The position numbers and the translations under genes were made by a program. Source: Gliomastix tumulicola (taxonomy: Eukaryota > Ascomycota > Sordariomycetes > Hypocreales > Bionectriaceae). Taken from it: a stretch of DNA of 64,000 nt. Where the stretch lies: positions 124,001-188,000 of the forward strand of contig BCHX01000007.1 of assembly GCA_001599755.1 (NCBI GenBank), written 5' to 3'. Under the pieces are notes generated by a model that was not told the origin of the DNA, made no database searches, and saw only the letters and a list, made by a program, of their open reading frames with translations. This document shows positions 10,276 through 22,281 of the stretch, piece by piece (position 1 is the stretch's first letter; every line of letters begins with the position of its first letter).

Positions 10276-11454
10276 GATGGTAGTTAGTGGCTGGCGTCTT
10301 GGTGCTGGTGCTGGATATCAATCCCATATATCGCAAGCGATGGGACTATTTATGTTATATCTGTCTCTCTTTCCCCAAATCACATGCTTTCCTACACAAT
10401 AGCGACCCGAGAAGATGTCCAGACTCGGCTCTCCCTTAACGGCTGCTATTTGCTACCGTGCACGATCACAGCCACCTCGACGCGCAAAGGGTCGCCCAGT
10501 TCGATTCTTACCACCAAGGTGTTCAGGCGGGTAATCAGGCGGATAACCGCGGGTTCTAGCAAAGTCCAGTGCAGCTGCCTGTTCAAGAAGCTCATAGTCC
10601 CTTTGTTTCTCTCGATAGTTAGAATCGACGTTTCCGTAGTCTTTCCTCGGGACGGGCTAGTACGTCACACCATCTCCCGCCCAGTCGGGTCCCAGCGATC
10701 CACGGGGCATTTAGTCGTCGCTCCCGGAAGCTAGGGAACGAGGAACATGCCGGAATTGGCAGCTTCTTCGGACGCTGCCGTGGAGGCTCATGCAAGTGTG
10801 ACATGACTGCTGCGGGTATTTGGGCGTCCTAGCTTCGCAAATTCTTCGCACACTGTTCCCCCAAAGCCAAGTGTAAAGTCGGTTGGCCAAGCCCTTCTTT
10901 CATCAGATGTCAGACCTTACTTGCCGAGGTCGACGCGGGATTCCGAGTTTGACAGCTGGTAGATCGCGTCTATGCACGTCGCGATACCGAAAGTGACGAT
11001 AAGCGGCTTGCCCAAAGAGGCATCTAAGAAGGCCTCTCGTTCCGGCCATCAACAGCCACCTTTTGGGGCAATCAAGAAATATGCAAGGCACGGCCGCTAA
11101 TAATCCAGCCCTTGATGTCAGATATTGCGGTCTCGACCTGTCGTGGTGTCTTAACAACGGACAGCATTCTCATGGCCCAGGCATCTATCCGACAGCGATG
11201 AAGGTGTCAAGTTCCTCCCGTCGGTCGTCTCGGTACACACATAGCAGTGAGAATAAATCCACGTACAGTATCATTTGCTTCACTCACTTGAGTATGTACA
11301 AGATTTTAACATTGACAGATGCAGTAGGAATTGTTCCCCGAATTGACACGTTAAAATTCTAGCTTCATGGACGACGTTGATCGCGGTCTTTATTGACGGA
11401 CGGACCGGATCATCACTTTGGTGTAGGGTAGGCAAAACCATCCTGATGATGGCT
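10276..11454. other. Intergenic region, no gene recognised
   Basis: A region of about 1.2 kb with only short frames lacking recognisable features. It holds the promoter of the secreted FG-GAP gene at its left end. Confidence 0.5.
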
Positions 11455-11877
11455 TCATTTGTCCTCTGGCGTGTATCCCATCGCCTTCTTCCACCAGCTC
11501 TCCAGCCCCCTCTCCTTCATCTGCCTCGCGAACTCGGCTACAGACTCCGTCTCAAAGAAGCCCATGTCTCGCGGGACAGCACCGCTCAACGACGATGCAC
11601 GCTTCGCGGCCTTGCACACGTCAGCCAGCGACGGACGCGCGACGCACCGGAAATCCTTGTACCGCAGCGCCTGCACCTCGGCGACCCAGCTCGTCAGGCT
11701 GCCCTCGCTCTCGGACTCGGCAAACATGATGCCCGGCGAGCCTCCGCTGCGGACGAGGACGCTGGCGAGGCCGAGCTGGTGCGCTGCGTGGCGGACGCGC
11801 CGGAGCTTCTTGCGGGAGGTGATGTGGTGTGTGCGGATGAGGCAGTGGAAGTGGAAGGGCGCGGCTATGCGGGACAT
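11455..11877 (-). CDS. DUF1115 (Prp3 C-terminal-like) domain protein, 140 aa
   Basis: The protein begins at an ATG at 11877 (MSRIAAPFHF); the frame is open further upstream but without an ATG. It matches the small DUF1115 domain found at the C terminus of Prp3 and of RWDD2-type proteins: RTHHITSRKK, then RVRHAAHQLGL, then SGGSPGIMFAE and a WVAEVQALRYKDF helix/strand. In RWDD2-like proteins this domain follows an N-terminal RWD domain. No RWD-like sequence is seen in the 500 bp upstream, so the gene is either a stand-alone DUF1115 protein, truncated, or has distant 5' exons. The C terminus (ESWWKKAMGYTPEDK) looks intact. Confidence 0.55.
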   Translation of the reverse strand: MSRIAAPFHFHCLIRTHHITSRKKLRRVRHAAHQLGLASVLVRSGGSPGIMFAESESEGSLTSWVAEVQALRYKDFRCVARPSLADVCKAAKRASSLSGAVPRDMGFFETESVAEFARQMKERGLESWWKKAMGYTPEDK

Positions 11878-12436
11878 GATGTTGCCGTCTGACTGGAGTC
11901 TCTTGCTGTGCGCCTCATCGCGACAGATGACTTGTTGATGCTCGTTGAGGGCGAACCGGGTGAACTGTTGGGATGCTGTGATAATTATTACCTCCCAACA
12001 GTGTCGCTCACTGTTGATGACGCCGCTGGGGACAAATTTTCCCCCGAATTGACAGCGCGCCCCTGAACCCACCTGAGAACTTAGCGCTGGATTACAGAGC
12101 CGAGACTGCTCCACCCCTCCAACTGATTTTCAATTGCCGCAGTGGCTTGTTGGGTGGCTGCTTGGCCAAGCAAGCCAGTGAGTGGCAAGGTCCATGGATC
12201 ATCTTGGAGGGATCACCACCGATAAGGATGTTTTATTTAATAGCACATCACGTCGCGTCGACACTATTCACGAGACTGGCAATAGGTAGTGTAGACAACG
12301 ATAAGTTTCAATTGTCTGGCTAATCGCCGACAGCTGGCACCCCCTATATTCTCCCCAAGATACGCACACGCGCCCTCAAAGACGCGTCGCCAACCACTAC
12401 TCAGAGGACCATCAGAGGACACCGAGTTTACCCCCC
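11878..12436. other. Intergenic region between a reverse gene and the 3' end of the permease
   Basis: No coding sequence recognised apart from an ATG-less upstream extension of the DUF1115 frame to about 12114. Confidence 0.45.
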
Positions 12437-14476
12437 TCACTGCAAGCCCTTCGTCTCCTGCACAATCTTGGCGTCGGCCGACTGTCGCCCGCTGTCCGAG
12501 TCGCCTGCTCCAGGCCTCCTCTGCCGGAGGTTACCGGCATCGTCGTGAGCGGCATCCCAGGCAGCCACCTCGGCCTTGGGCACCTTGATGAGCCTGTGCG
12601 TGTTCGCACCGCTGTCGTCGATGTCGAGGAGCTCTGAGCGGATCTCGTAGCCGCGCCACTTGGGGAGGAGGTGCATCCAGACGTAGTAGTAGCCGAAGCA
12701 GAGAAGGATGCTGCGCAGGATAAAACATTAGCTTGTGGTGTTCATTCAATTTTATCACCACGATGAATGAAGAGGGAAAAACTTACACGCCAATGCCGAC
12801 AACGCAGTGCGTAGCGTACCAGAAGTTGTAGTCGCCCGCGTTCGGGCCGCCCTTTGGTGGCCACCAGGGCATGACCATGATGAACACCTGGATGAGCAGG
12901 AAGAAGATGACGGCGACATCCCACACGCGGAACCCCGAGGGCGGGATGTTGTTTCGCTTTCTCCTGCGGCGGAGGAGGAACAGGCCGATGACCATGGCCG
13001 TCTTGAAGATGGCCTCGGGGTACGAGCGCAGGTTGACGACGAAGGTGAAGGCGTCTCCGGCAGGGGGGGACACAATCATGATCAGGGTGATCACCCACTT
13101 GACGATGTACGGGCCGAGAGGCGTGCCGAAGGGCTTCGTCGACACCCAGAAGGGAGTAAAAGGCAGCACGCCCTGGCGACCAATCTCACGGATCACGCGA
13201 GAGTCACCAATCAGCACCACGAGGAGGTTGCCAAAGGCACTCAGCAGGACGAGGAAGCTCAGCGCCTTGGTGGCCGCACCCTCGCCGAAGACGGCGGCGA
13301 AGAAGGCAGCGGCAGCGGTCTCCTTGGACTCGGCAAACACGTCCTTGTCGACGGCGGCGAAGTAGGCGATGTTGCAGAGCATGTAGAGGATCGCGACCAC
13401 GAGCAGCGAGATGGTGCCGTACAGCTTGGTCGTCTTGATGGGGTTCTTGATCTCGGCGACCACGTTGAAGGCGTTTTCGTAGCCGGCGTACGAGAAGGCG
13501 ATGCTGATGAGGGCCGAGGACAGATCGTTTCCGTTGTCCGTCGCTCCGTCGAAGGCGTTCTTGAAGTTTCGGCCGGGATCGGGGATTCTCTTGACGTTGC
13601 CGCCGAGGACCACGAAGCCGGTGATGCTGATGAAGACCAAGGTGATGACCTTCAGAACACCGATACCGTTGGCTGCCCAGAGAGAGTACTTGTTGCTGAT
13701 GACGACGCCTGTAACTTTTGTGTCAGCCCATTGTAATCCCTCTTATCTCAATTCACGGTGCAGTTTCGCGTACAGATGACGGCCAGAGTGTACGCAGCAA
13801 TAGCCACGCCCTTGACCTGCCAGTCACTGGCATCAACCTCGGCCAATCGCCACAGGTAGTTGGACAGCACGATGGCGTTACTGCTGCTGAAGGTCAAGAC
13901 GACGGACTGGACGGCAAAGGTGATGGCCATCAGATGCTTGGGACGCGGATACGCCTGCTCGAGGTAGACGACATCGGAGCCGCTGCGGCTGGGGAAGAAG
14001 CTGGCAAGCTCGAGGTACGTGCCGAAGCCCGAGGCGGCCATGAAGAAACCGATGACCCAGTACATGAGGGAGAGGCCGATGGAACCGGTACGCCTGAGGA
14101 TGCTTCCGGCTGCGGATGGATGTCGGTCAGTATCACGTACAAAACGCCAGTCAGAGGTCTCGCGTCAGAAGGAGGCGGGAGGAAGGAAGCGCATACGCGT
14201 CGAGAAGATACCCGTTCCAATCATCTTGTTGATGTTGAGGAAGATGATGGTGACGGAGCCAACGTGGTAGCCGAGCGGCGAGTCGTGCTCAACTGGCGCT
14301 CCAGCGGCTTCCTGGTACGTCTTTCCAGCGCCGTTACCACCCTCGACCTTGGTGAAAGCCAGGTCGCCATCGCGAATGATAGACGGCTCCGAGTCCGAAG
14401 CATAGGCGTCGTTGACGGTCGACTGGTGCACCTGCACGACAGGCGTCGGCCGAAGCCTCTCAAGCCAGCTGCCCAT
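12437..14476 (-). CDS. MUP-type methionine/amino-acid permease, 603 aa
   Basis: Four exons: 14197-14476, 13774-14109, 12787-13708 and 12437-12710. All have GT-AG introns of 65-87 nt, and the sum is 604 codons. The joins restore family motifs: NKMIGTGIFSTPGSIL across intron 1 and LAVICVVISNKYSLW across intron 2. About twelve hydrophobic segments are visible. The last exon gives a cytosolic tail, LPKWRGYEIRSELLD, typical of the fungal high-affinity methionine permease group (MUP1/MUP3) of the APC superfamily. The role is plasma-membrane proton-coupled uptake of methionine or related amino acids. The start is the first ATG in frame (MGSWLERLRP). The long hydrophilic N terminus (about 70 residues) is usual for these carriers and is where ubiquitin-dependent endocytosis is controlled in yeast. 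Confidence 0.85.
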
Positions 14477-16764
14477 GATGGCTTGATGGGACGTATCCGT
14501 ATGTCTTCTTGCGAGAGACAATGAAGCGGATAAGAATATCTCAGTGGCAGTGGGCGCAAGGGAAGCGAGACCACGAGAGGTGCCAGAAAGGGGGCGCGTA
14601 TCTCAACGGAGGGGTCTCAGGGAGGTCTAAATACATGGAAGCAGTAGTGAGCAGGGGGGGAATCCGTGCGTCGTGTAGGCGAGCTTGTAGCTGCACGAAA
14701 GGAGATGCAGCTGCGTGCACGCAATGCGCCACGCGGATTGCACGCTCTGCAGGATCAATGGGATTTTTTTTTCTTTTTGCCAGTATTCAGGTGCAACGGT
14801 GGCACAGGGCAGCCCAGCATTCCACAGCGGCTGCTCAATATTGACGGTCGGATTCTTGAATATCCGCCGGACACGCCGCTGGAGAGCTGGAGATCCCAGC
14901 AAGTTGAAGCGGGTGAAAGGGCAACTACAGTAAGATGATGTCGCAAACACTGAGGCCGATGGCGGCATCCCTTGGCAAATTGGTCTCCTGCTCCGTACAA
15001 CGAGCAAGAGCCAGAATGTCTCGGGGGGCGCTCTTGGGGCAAATCCAACCTTCCTAGATCAGCCACGACCCGGACCTATCATTGCAAGGGTGAAGCACGC
15101 AATCGGGGGCCACGCCTGACGCTTATCTCTGGACGTGGCAGCGTGGCCAATGGGATGCCCTGCAATTCCATCCCGCCTGTGTCTCTCTCCGGAGTAACAC
15201 AGCTCAATCCAGGCAAAACGCCCTCTGATCAGTGCATCTCGCTTCGTTATCGTCCCACCCATCGTCCTACCCATGCCATCACTTGCACCATCTCCGTGCT
15301 TGGTGCCAGTTTGGTGCGCATCCATTGCCATCCATTGCCATCCAAGCTTCTTAGCCTGCTGGGCACGCGATGTTCTGGAAGCCTTCGGGTCATCCCACGC
15401 TTTCCCTGTGACCTGCGAGTACGAAGTATCAAGTATAGCGACAGCCTCGGTACCTGGATTGCTCCGCGTAGGGGCCCTGTGGCGTGATCAGCCACAATGT
15501 TGCAAAATTTCCCAGACACCTCCCACACGGGCCAACCAGGAGGGCAACCAGGATTACGATGTCCTTATGTTACATCGGGACGTTGCCGTCGCCTGCGTCT
15601 GCATTATCGTTGAGGTGGTCGGGGTATATTTACAGTGGCAGGATTCGTATCTGCATAGAGGAGCAGCACAACAACTCCATACGTTCTAGAAAACGCATCC
15701 CGGGGCCTTTGATTGATATACGTACCGAATAAGCTTATCTAGTACTTATTCTTACTGTTGCACCTGGAATGGGGGTGAGCCAAGCATCCGTCGCGGTGCG
15801 TGTTGCCTGGTAACTGTCTCCCGAGTACAAAATGCTGCTCAGTCGCATGTACCAGGTCTCATGGGCTCTGGTGCTGGCGTCGTGCTCTTGTCCTCGGGTA
15901 TGGCGCGAGCTGTTGGTTCGACGTACGCCATGGCCCTCTCCCACCCACCCAACGAGATTCATACGACATGCTCGTACTCAGCTCGCCGTGCCACGACATT
16001 CAACCGCCACTAGCCGTCAGCATGATCGACTGGATACACACACACTCGGTGCGGTCCGTGGTTGTCGGACAGTTCCAGACTCTCAGCTGACCACCCACCC
16101 TCGCTTGTGTGTGCATGGCATGCCTCAATTCCGCAGAAGTTCTCTCGTAGTAACTTCGGCGGCTTTGCTCCTTGCACAACATCCCGCTTTCTCCATAATT
16201 TTAAATTTACCCTGAGAAACAGGGTGGCAGTCCGTGTTCAGCCACTCGTCTCTGTACGTCGCGATTACGCCGCCCTCCCACGGCATTTACCTGAGGCCGC
16301 CAAATGCGCCATGCATACGCACATGCTGATCATGGCGGGATTCAGAAGCTCGCTCTTTGTTGGTCGGGTAACAATTTCTTCTCATTTTCTTCTGCGGAAG
16401 AGAGTCTGGGTCTGATTGCACGCGCAAAGGTGAGGGCATCCAGATCATCATGAACACCAGTAGCAGTGTACGGCTACTTGAGCCCCTGCGACCGCGGCGG
16501 AAAATTTGCCAAAATAACGTGATGCACTCGCCGAAGTAGACGAAGCCAAGGAAGATGTTTCCCGATCAGTACACCTATTTCTATAGAATAGAGTGCGGTG
16601 AATGGGCAGCATCCATCACAAGCCCGTTCGAAATGAGCACAACACCATAAGAATGCCCAGGTGACATCCACGTCGTACCCGCATACTCGCAATTTATGCT
16701 GCCAATTTATGAAGTCTTACACGTGTGGCCTCTGTGCCGCTCGAGAACGCCTCGCCGGAGCACC
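14477..16764. other. 2.3-kb intergenic region, no gene recognised
   Basis: Many short overlapping frames, none with domain signals or plausible splice structure. A short direct repeat of the type CCATTGCCATC occurs near 15320-15350. The left end is the permease promoter. Confidence 0.5.
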
Positions 16765-18424
16765 TCACGGGTTCCATCGTCGAACCAGAACATGCATGGT
16801 AATGTAGACGCCAACGCCGAAGCCCAGCATGCCCGAGATGACCCCAAATCCCCTCAGATACTTGGGCGCATCTCCTGTCGGGAAGAGGTAAGCGCCGTAA
16901 ATCTGTGCCAGGTTGCCCATCCCGTTCATGAGTGCAAGTGCGATGGCGCGCACCTCCGTGTTCATGGATCCAAAGGACGACGATGCAAAGCTGAGCGACA
17001 GCGCGTTCGATGCCCAGAGCCCCATGGCCATGAGAACGAGCAGTGCATATCGGGCTTTGAAGTCGTGGATCACGCAGACGAGGATGGACGTGATCATCGA
17101 GAAGGCCAGCCACGACGCGATCATCACACCACGCCACTGCGGGATCTTGTCCGCGATGAACCCGCTGGCGGCCGTTATAACGAATGCCACGACATAGATT
17201 GGGACCTGCAAAAGTTCGTCAGTCAGTCAGCCACCCAAATCAGACAGAACAACACCAACGCGGGGCCGGCCAACCAACCGTCATGTACTGAGCCTGCACG
17301 GTGCTCGTGTATCCCAGGCCATGTACAAGCGTCGGGTAAAAGTAGGACAGGGTGGAGGAGCCAACGATGACCTGATCCTGGTTAGCAGCGTCCGGATATC
17401 ATGGGTATCATGCATGCATGCGGTGCAGTGGGTGCAACTAACCATGTAGCCAAATATAAACCCGACTGTTCTCCAGTCCTTGAGCGCCAAGAGGAAAGCC
17501 TTCCCATGCCCCATCTTTTCTTCCTCCGTGCGGACGGTGACATTATCTTCTTGAAGTCTTGCAATGGCGATGGCTCGCTCTCTGTCGGAGAGGCCCTTCG
17601 AGTTGACGGGGAAGTCGAGGAGAACGAAGACGGCGATGGCCGCAAAGCCCACCGTTGCCACCCCCTCGACGATGAAGAGCCATCGCCAACCGCGGATGCC
17701 GTGAGCACCTTCTAGACCACCAGTGATGGCACCTGCAATGAGTCCACCGAACGCTCCAGAGAGGATGGCGGCAGACATGAAGACGGCGAATCTCTTGGAC
17801 TGCTCAGAGCGCTTGTACCAGGAGGAGAAGATCAAGAGGACGCCTGGGGCAAATCCAGCTTCGATGATGCCGACAAACACCCGTAGAATAATAAGGTGCT
17901 TGAAGTCGTGTATGGCTGCCATGACGCATGTGAGAGCTCCCCACACTGCCATCAGGAAAGGCAGGTATAGCGACGGCCGCGTTCGAACGAGGATCATATT
18001 GGACGGCGGCTCGAAAAGGACGTAACCAACTGTGATACCGCCGTTAGATTGTGACCGTTCCAGTAGGAGCGGATAAGAGTGGCTTACTGAAAACACAACC
18101 AACGCAAGGCTGTATTCGCTGGATGTCATCTCGAGATCATTCGTCATGCCAGCAATCCTTGCGTTTCCGATGCTAGGGGATGCCTGTCAGAAACCATCAA
18201 ACCGAGACACTCTCCCAGTTCGCTTACTTGGTTCGGTCCATGTAGGACAGCAGATACATGATCCAGATAGTCGGCAGCAGAAGAAGGTCGACCTTGCGGA
18301 CCAACTTGCGCTCCTCTTCGGGGGTCCAAGTGAGGCCCTCTGGCCCCTCCGAGTGCTCGACATTGTTGTCGTCAACCTCTTTGGGGTCAATCTGTAAGGC
18401 TTCGAGCGGAGTATCTTGGGCCAT
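16765..18424 (-). CDS. Dal5-type MFS transporter with an unresolved intron, about 486 aa
   Basis: Exons: 18228-18424, 17443-18172 (with an unresolved segment), 17279-17371 and 16765-17205. The joins give SYMDRTNIGNARIAG, the hallmark of the allantoate permease (Dal5/ACS) family, then GYMVIVGSS and QYMTVPIYVV. About twelve membrane segments are seen. Such carriers import organic anions or small amino compounds. Within 18030-18087 lies a perfect-looking intron (GTAAGC donor, CACAG end, 58 nt), but removing it breaks the frame. Keeping it leaves a 19-residue insert between ALVVFS and VGYVLFEPPSN that is open and in frame, and the total is then exactly 487 codons. Either the intron is retained or the gene has a 1-nt lesion. 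An in-frame ATG at 18502 is an alternative start. A divergently oriented SDR gene lies upstream. Confidence 0.75.
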
Positions 18425-19231
18425 GGCGGAGGAGGAGGAGGTAAGCTTCAAGTCGTGAGGGTGAGATAACTGTGCGGCGCGTGATGAGAGATCAGAAGGC
18501 ATTGAGTGTAAAGTAGAAAGAGAGGTTTGGTGTCCAAGTCGAACAGTTCCACGGACTACCACCCAATTTATGGAAGACCTCAAGATAGCAAGCCCCCTGA
18601 ACAGTAATTGGTTCGATGAGCATCCGCATGAATCAAGTGCTCCAGGTCCATCCCACGGGGAAAGGGAAGTCAGAGGAAACCGACGGCCTCATCCCCAAGA
18701 GGGGACTTTCTGACTACGAGCAGGTAGAGCTAGCGTATGAACGAATCCAGGTCTCGTTCGCATAGCCATAGCAGTACACTAGGTGAAGAAAGCCAATAAA
18801 CTTTGTCCAGACCCGTCAGCTCATGCTAGTCTTCGATGCGAGGGCACTACTAGGTAGTAGATATACTAGGTAGTAGATAGTGGTGGACTCGAGACGAGGA
18901 CAAAGTGCCCTCCCAACGTCGCGTCGAGGAATTGCCCCCGGCATTAGTCCAATATCCAACACCGGAGCATTTGCCGATACATGCTCATTCCTCATCTTTG
19001 TTTGGATTTCAACTTGATGCTGGTACCATTTATATGATGGCAGAGATCGCACTGGCGTAACGAAGTGCATGCCCGTGAACATCCACTCTCAGATTTTCTC
19101 ATCTATCCGATACCTACCGCTCTTGAATGCCACGACGTAATCTCCCCTTTGTTTTGCCGCCCAGTCTTTTACGGACCCGCGACCTTCATTACCTATCAAG
19201 CTACGCAGTCGAAGCACTACCAAGACCTACA
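18425..19231. other. Divergent promoter region between MFS and SDR genes
   Basis: About 800 bp between two divergent genes, which probably share regulation. It contains a 15-nt direct repeat ACTAGGTAGTAGATA at 18849-18863 and 18865-18879, a partly palindromic unit repeated at a 16-bp period. No coding sequence was recognised. Confidence 0.5.
18849..18879. repeat. Two tandem copies of a 15-nt partly palindromic unit
   Basis: ACTAGGTAGTAGATA occurs twice, one base apart, in the shared upstream region of the MFS and SDR genes. CTACTAGGTAGTAG around the first copy is nearly self-complementary. A protein-binding role is possible but unproven. Confidence 0.7.
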
Positions 19232-20116
19232 ATGGCTCCCAGCGCGGTCGAGGCCGCTACCGCTCCCACAGCAAATGGCACCGCATTACCTAACGAGGTC
19301 ACCCCTGTGGAAGGCTCGCTTCTCAACACCCAGCCAGAGGCTGATTTTGACTGGCGGGTGAGCCTCAAGGGCAAAGTCATCGCCATCACGGGCGCAAATC
19401 GGGGCATCGGTCTCGGAATCGCCGAGGTCTGCTTAGCAAATGAGGCTGCCTGCGTGTACAGCCTGGATCTCTTTGAACCCGGCGAGGAGTTCAGAGCCGT
19501 GCAGAAGAAAGAACAGAACCGGCTGTTCTACTTGAACTGCAACGTCACCTCGGAGCAGAGCATTCAGGCCGCCATCGATGCCATCATCACCGCCCAAGGT
19601 GCCATCCACGGCCTCGTCGCGAATGCCGGCATGACCAAGCACCAGCCTGCTCTTGACTTTGATCGCGCCCAGCTGGAACAGCTGTTCAACCTCAATGTCT
19701 TTGGAGCCTACTTCTGCGCCACAACTGTAGCTCGTCGCTTTATCGAGCTTGGCATCAAGGGCTCAATAGTCTTCACCGCCTCCATGACGTCCTACCGACC
19801 AAACAGAGCCGCACCATCTGCTCCGTACGGCGCTACCAAGGCCGCTGTTCGGAACATGACACACACCTTGGCGATGGAGTGGGCGAAGCACGGCATCCGA
19901 GTGAACTCCATCTCTCCTGGATTTGTCAAGACCGCCATGACCTACTTCGTGGACCAGGCCCCCGACTGGAAGCTCAAGATGCAGTACTATGGGGGCATGC
20001 CTCGTTTGGCAGATCCAAGGGAGCTGGGCGGCGCGTATGTGTATCTTCTGTCAAGCGCGGCTTCGTATACGACGGGCATCGATATTCCAGTGGCTGGGAT
20101 CGTGGGAGCATGGTAG
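19232..20116 (+). CDS. Short-chain dehydrogenase, sorbose-reductase-like, 294 aa
   Basis: A single exon. The ATG at 19232 (MAPSAVEAAT) is preferred over an upstream in-frame ATG at 19127, because homologues of this type start with a short MAP/MS-type leader before the Rossmann fold. The cofactor motif TGANRGIG is at residues 53-60. NAG is at about 131, and the catalytic set is Ser184, Tyr199 and Lys203 (YGATK). The C terminus, TGIDIPVAGI, resembles the L-sorbose reductase/NADP-mannitol dehydrogenase group (SOU1-like), which interconverts ketoses and sugar alcohols in the cytosol. The exact substrate cannot be read from the sequence. It sits between a divergent MFS carrier and a Zn2Cys6 regulator, suggesting a small sugar-use locus. 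Confidence 0.85.
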   Translation: MAPSAVEAATAPTANGTALPNEVTPVEGSLLNTQPEADFDWRVSLKGKVIAITGANRGIGLGIAEVCLANEAACVYSLDLFEPGEEFRAVQKKEQNRLFYLNCNVTSEQSIQAAIDAIITAQGAIHGLVANAGMTKHQPALDFDRAQLEQLFNLNVFGAYFCATTVARRFIELGIKGSIVFTASMTSYRPNRAAPSAPYGATKAAVRNMTHTLAMEWAKHGIRVNSISPGFVKTAMTYFVDQAPDWKLKMQYYGGMPRLADPRELGGAYVYLLSSAASYTTGIDIPVAGIVGAW

Positions 20117-20275
20117 TTGTGATTGTTATGGACTGACTAGATAGATTTATTAACGTGTTTCTGTCCCATAACTCTTAGATATGAAGTGAACAATGTGCGA
20201 GTAGTATAAAACTGGTCGCTTACGTGGAGGAATTTGAGTCGGGCACATCCGTAGTATACAGCAGTCTTAAGCTCT

Positions 20276-22281
20276 CTACACCGTATTATCTTGCCACATC
20301 CTCTCCAAGTCACCCAACAGATTCATCGACGGGAATTTGCTGATAGACAGCATCCGCTTCAGGATCTGAGAGAGCCCGGCCTGGTGTTCTCGCGTCTCAA
20401 CCCATTGTCCAACTGTATTCCGTTAGCGGTGAGAACACGCGGGAGGGAGGCATAGCGAACTGTGCTTACTTGCATATAAAGCCTGGCAGTTGACCAGTGC
20501 CATCGCAGCGTCATCGTCGCGACACGCATTTGATATGCCGCAGATCATGTGCAGACTCTCGTTCAGCTGCTTCTGCCGCCGCCTGAACTCCACCAGATCG
20601 CCAGTGGATGGCTGACTGAGGAGCACCAGGGATCTCGCAAAGTGATACATCTGCATCCCTGCCGCGTGGTTCGGTGGATGAATCCATACGGGTGGGAAGA
20701 CGGATGACTCTCCAGCATTTTGCATGGTAGGATAGGGCGTGGAAGAGTCAGGGGTAAAGCCTGCCAGTCCTTGCAACGATATTGCAGGTAAAGGTGCAGA
20801 CGAGGTCATTGGCGCAAAGGATGCTGGTAAGATGTCGTGCCACTCTTGAAGACATTGCAGCAGGTGATTGCCACGCTCAATCCTCTGACGGAGGTCCTGA
20901 TGGTCGATGGGAGCTCGTCCCTGCGCAGAATACTCGACGCACTTCGCAGCCAGAAACACACTCCAGGAGGCTAATTCGTCCGAATTCATCTCATTGATCG
21001 TCCGTTGGGGATGAAAGATAGTCAACGTCGGTCGTCCAGCCCGGAAGGCAGCCCAGATATCCTGCCGTACCCAAGCCCACCAACCAGCCCGTCTCATCCC
21101 GTCGACAGACTCGGCGTTGTTGTCCTGGTTGCGCTGGATCCAGAATGCACCTCTCAGGTGCCGCTCCCAGTCGCCGGGCTTCGATGAATCGCCAACGTCT
21201 GCTTCGAACATCTCGTACGTGCTGATCATCATGGCTGTCGCCAAGATCTCGGGCGACTCGGCATATCCGGGGTGGAGGAGTGTCTGTGACAAGTACTGCA
21301 GTGTCTCGTAGTAATACTGCGTGGCGAGATGGTGCGGCTGGAGTCTTTCCGTTTCCACGTTCTCGAATGCAGTGTTGGAGTTGCTGGCCACACCCGCGCT
21401 CTCTCCGCGCGTGCTAAGACTGAGAGACATGTGGTGGGCTGCTACGGCAAGGACAGACTTCAGCAGGCCCGTGTTCCTCATACTCAGGTGAGGAACGACG
21501 TTTGTGAAGTGCTTCAAGGGATCGAACAGATCCAGTATAGGCCCAACGGCATCGACATAGTGACGCATCAAGACCAAGTCCTCAGATGATAACGATGCTC
21601 TGTCTTCTTGACAACGACGACTCATCAAAGGTCCAAGTTGGATCAGCATTGAACAAATCATTGAGCTTCTGGGCGTTGCTAATCGCATCTCGGGCTATCA
21701 GATCGTACCACTCGAAAGGCGATATTTCGAGAAGAGAGATCTGGCTAGGCGCAATTGGTGACAGAGGAAAGGCGGGTTCGGGAATCTGACTGTGTTCTGT
21801 CGCGGCGGTAGGGAGGAAGCCATCTTCGTGCTCTGCATCCACCGTCCATACAGATAAGGCTGCCGGTAAGGTATCCCTATGCTGTTCCTGTTCCGGGGTC
21901 TCGACTGTTGCCAAGATACACCCATCCACAGGTTGTATCTCAGATGACTCTGGCGACGGGGGCTGCAGACTGGTAGGCTCTGACTGCTGCACGTACCGAC
22001 ACTCCCGGTCGGCCTTGATGCACTGGCTGCACCTCGGTCTCGCTTCGTTACACTTGATACGCCTAGATTTGCATGTCAGGCTGTGCAGTTCATGTTCCGT
22101 CAGCAAGCCATTGGCCGGTTTAGTCGGAGATCATGCCTCACCATCCAGTCGTTGTTCTCAGACCACGGCCTCGAGGCGGGCGAATACGGCGTCGCGTCGT
22201 GTCCACGGGATTCGGTGCAGACTGACTTGGACGCTCCCGAGCGCCTCCGTCAGCCCGTCGTCGCCGGGTTGATCCGGACAT
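20276..22281 (-). CDS. Zn2Cys6 transcription factor with an apparent frameshift, about 628 aa
   Basis: Exons: 22142-22281, 20470-22080 and 20276-20412. Joining the first two creates a complete binuclear zinc cluster with Cys at 47, 50, 57, 64, 67 and 74 (GCLTCKSRRIKC then CSQC and C). This supports both the ATG at 22281 and the 61-nt intron. The last intron (20413-20469) gives LYAIGQWVETREHQ and an additional C-terminal exon. The middle exon is open in one frame to a stop at 21582 and continues in another frame that is open from 21688. The total of 1888 nt leaves one surplus base, so a 1-nt insertion lies at roughly 21590-21625, between SRRQS and LSSEDLVLMRHYV. The rest resembles a fungal regulatory middle region. 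It probably controls the neighbouring SDR, MFS or transketolase. Confidence 0.7.

Noticed and set aside
12807..13736. 309-residue open frame on the + strand
   Set aside because: Antisense to the methionine-permease exons; highly charged low-information sequence typical of a shadow of membrane segments.
14477..16764. Hidden gene in the 2.3-kb gap
   Set aside because: Several short frames were read on both strands, but none joins into a domain-bearing protein with plausible introns.
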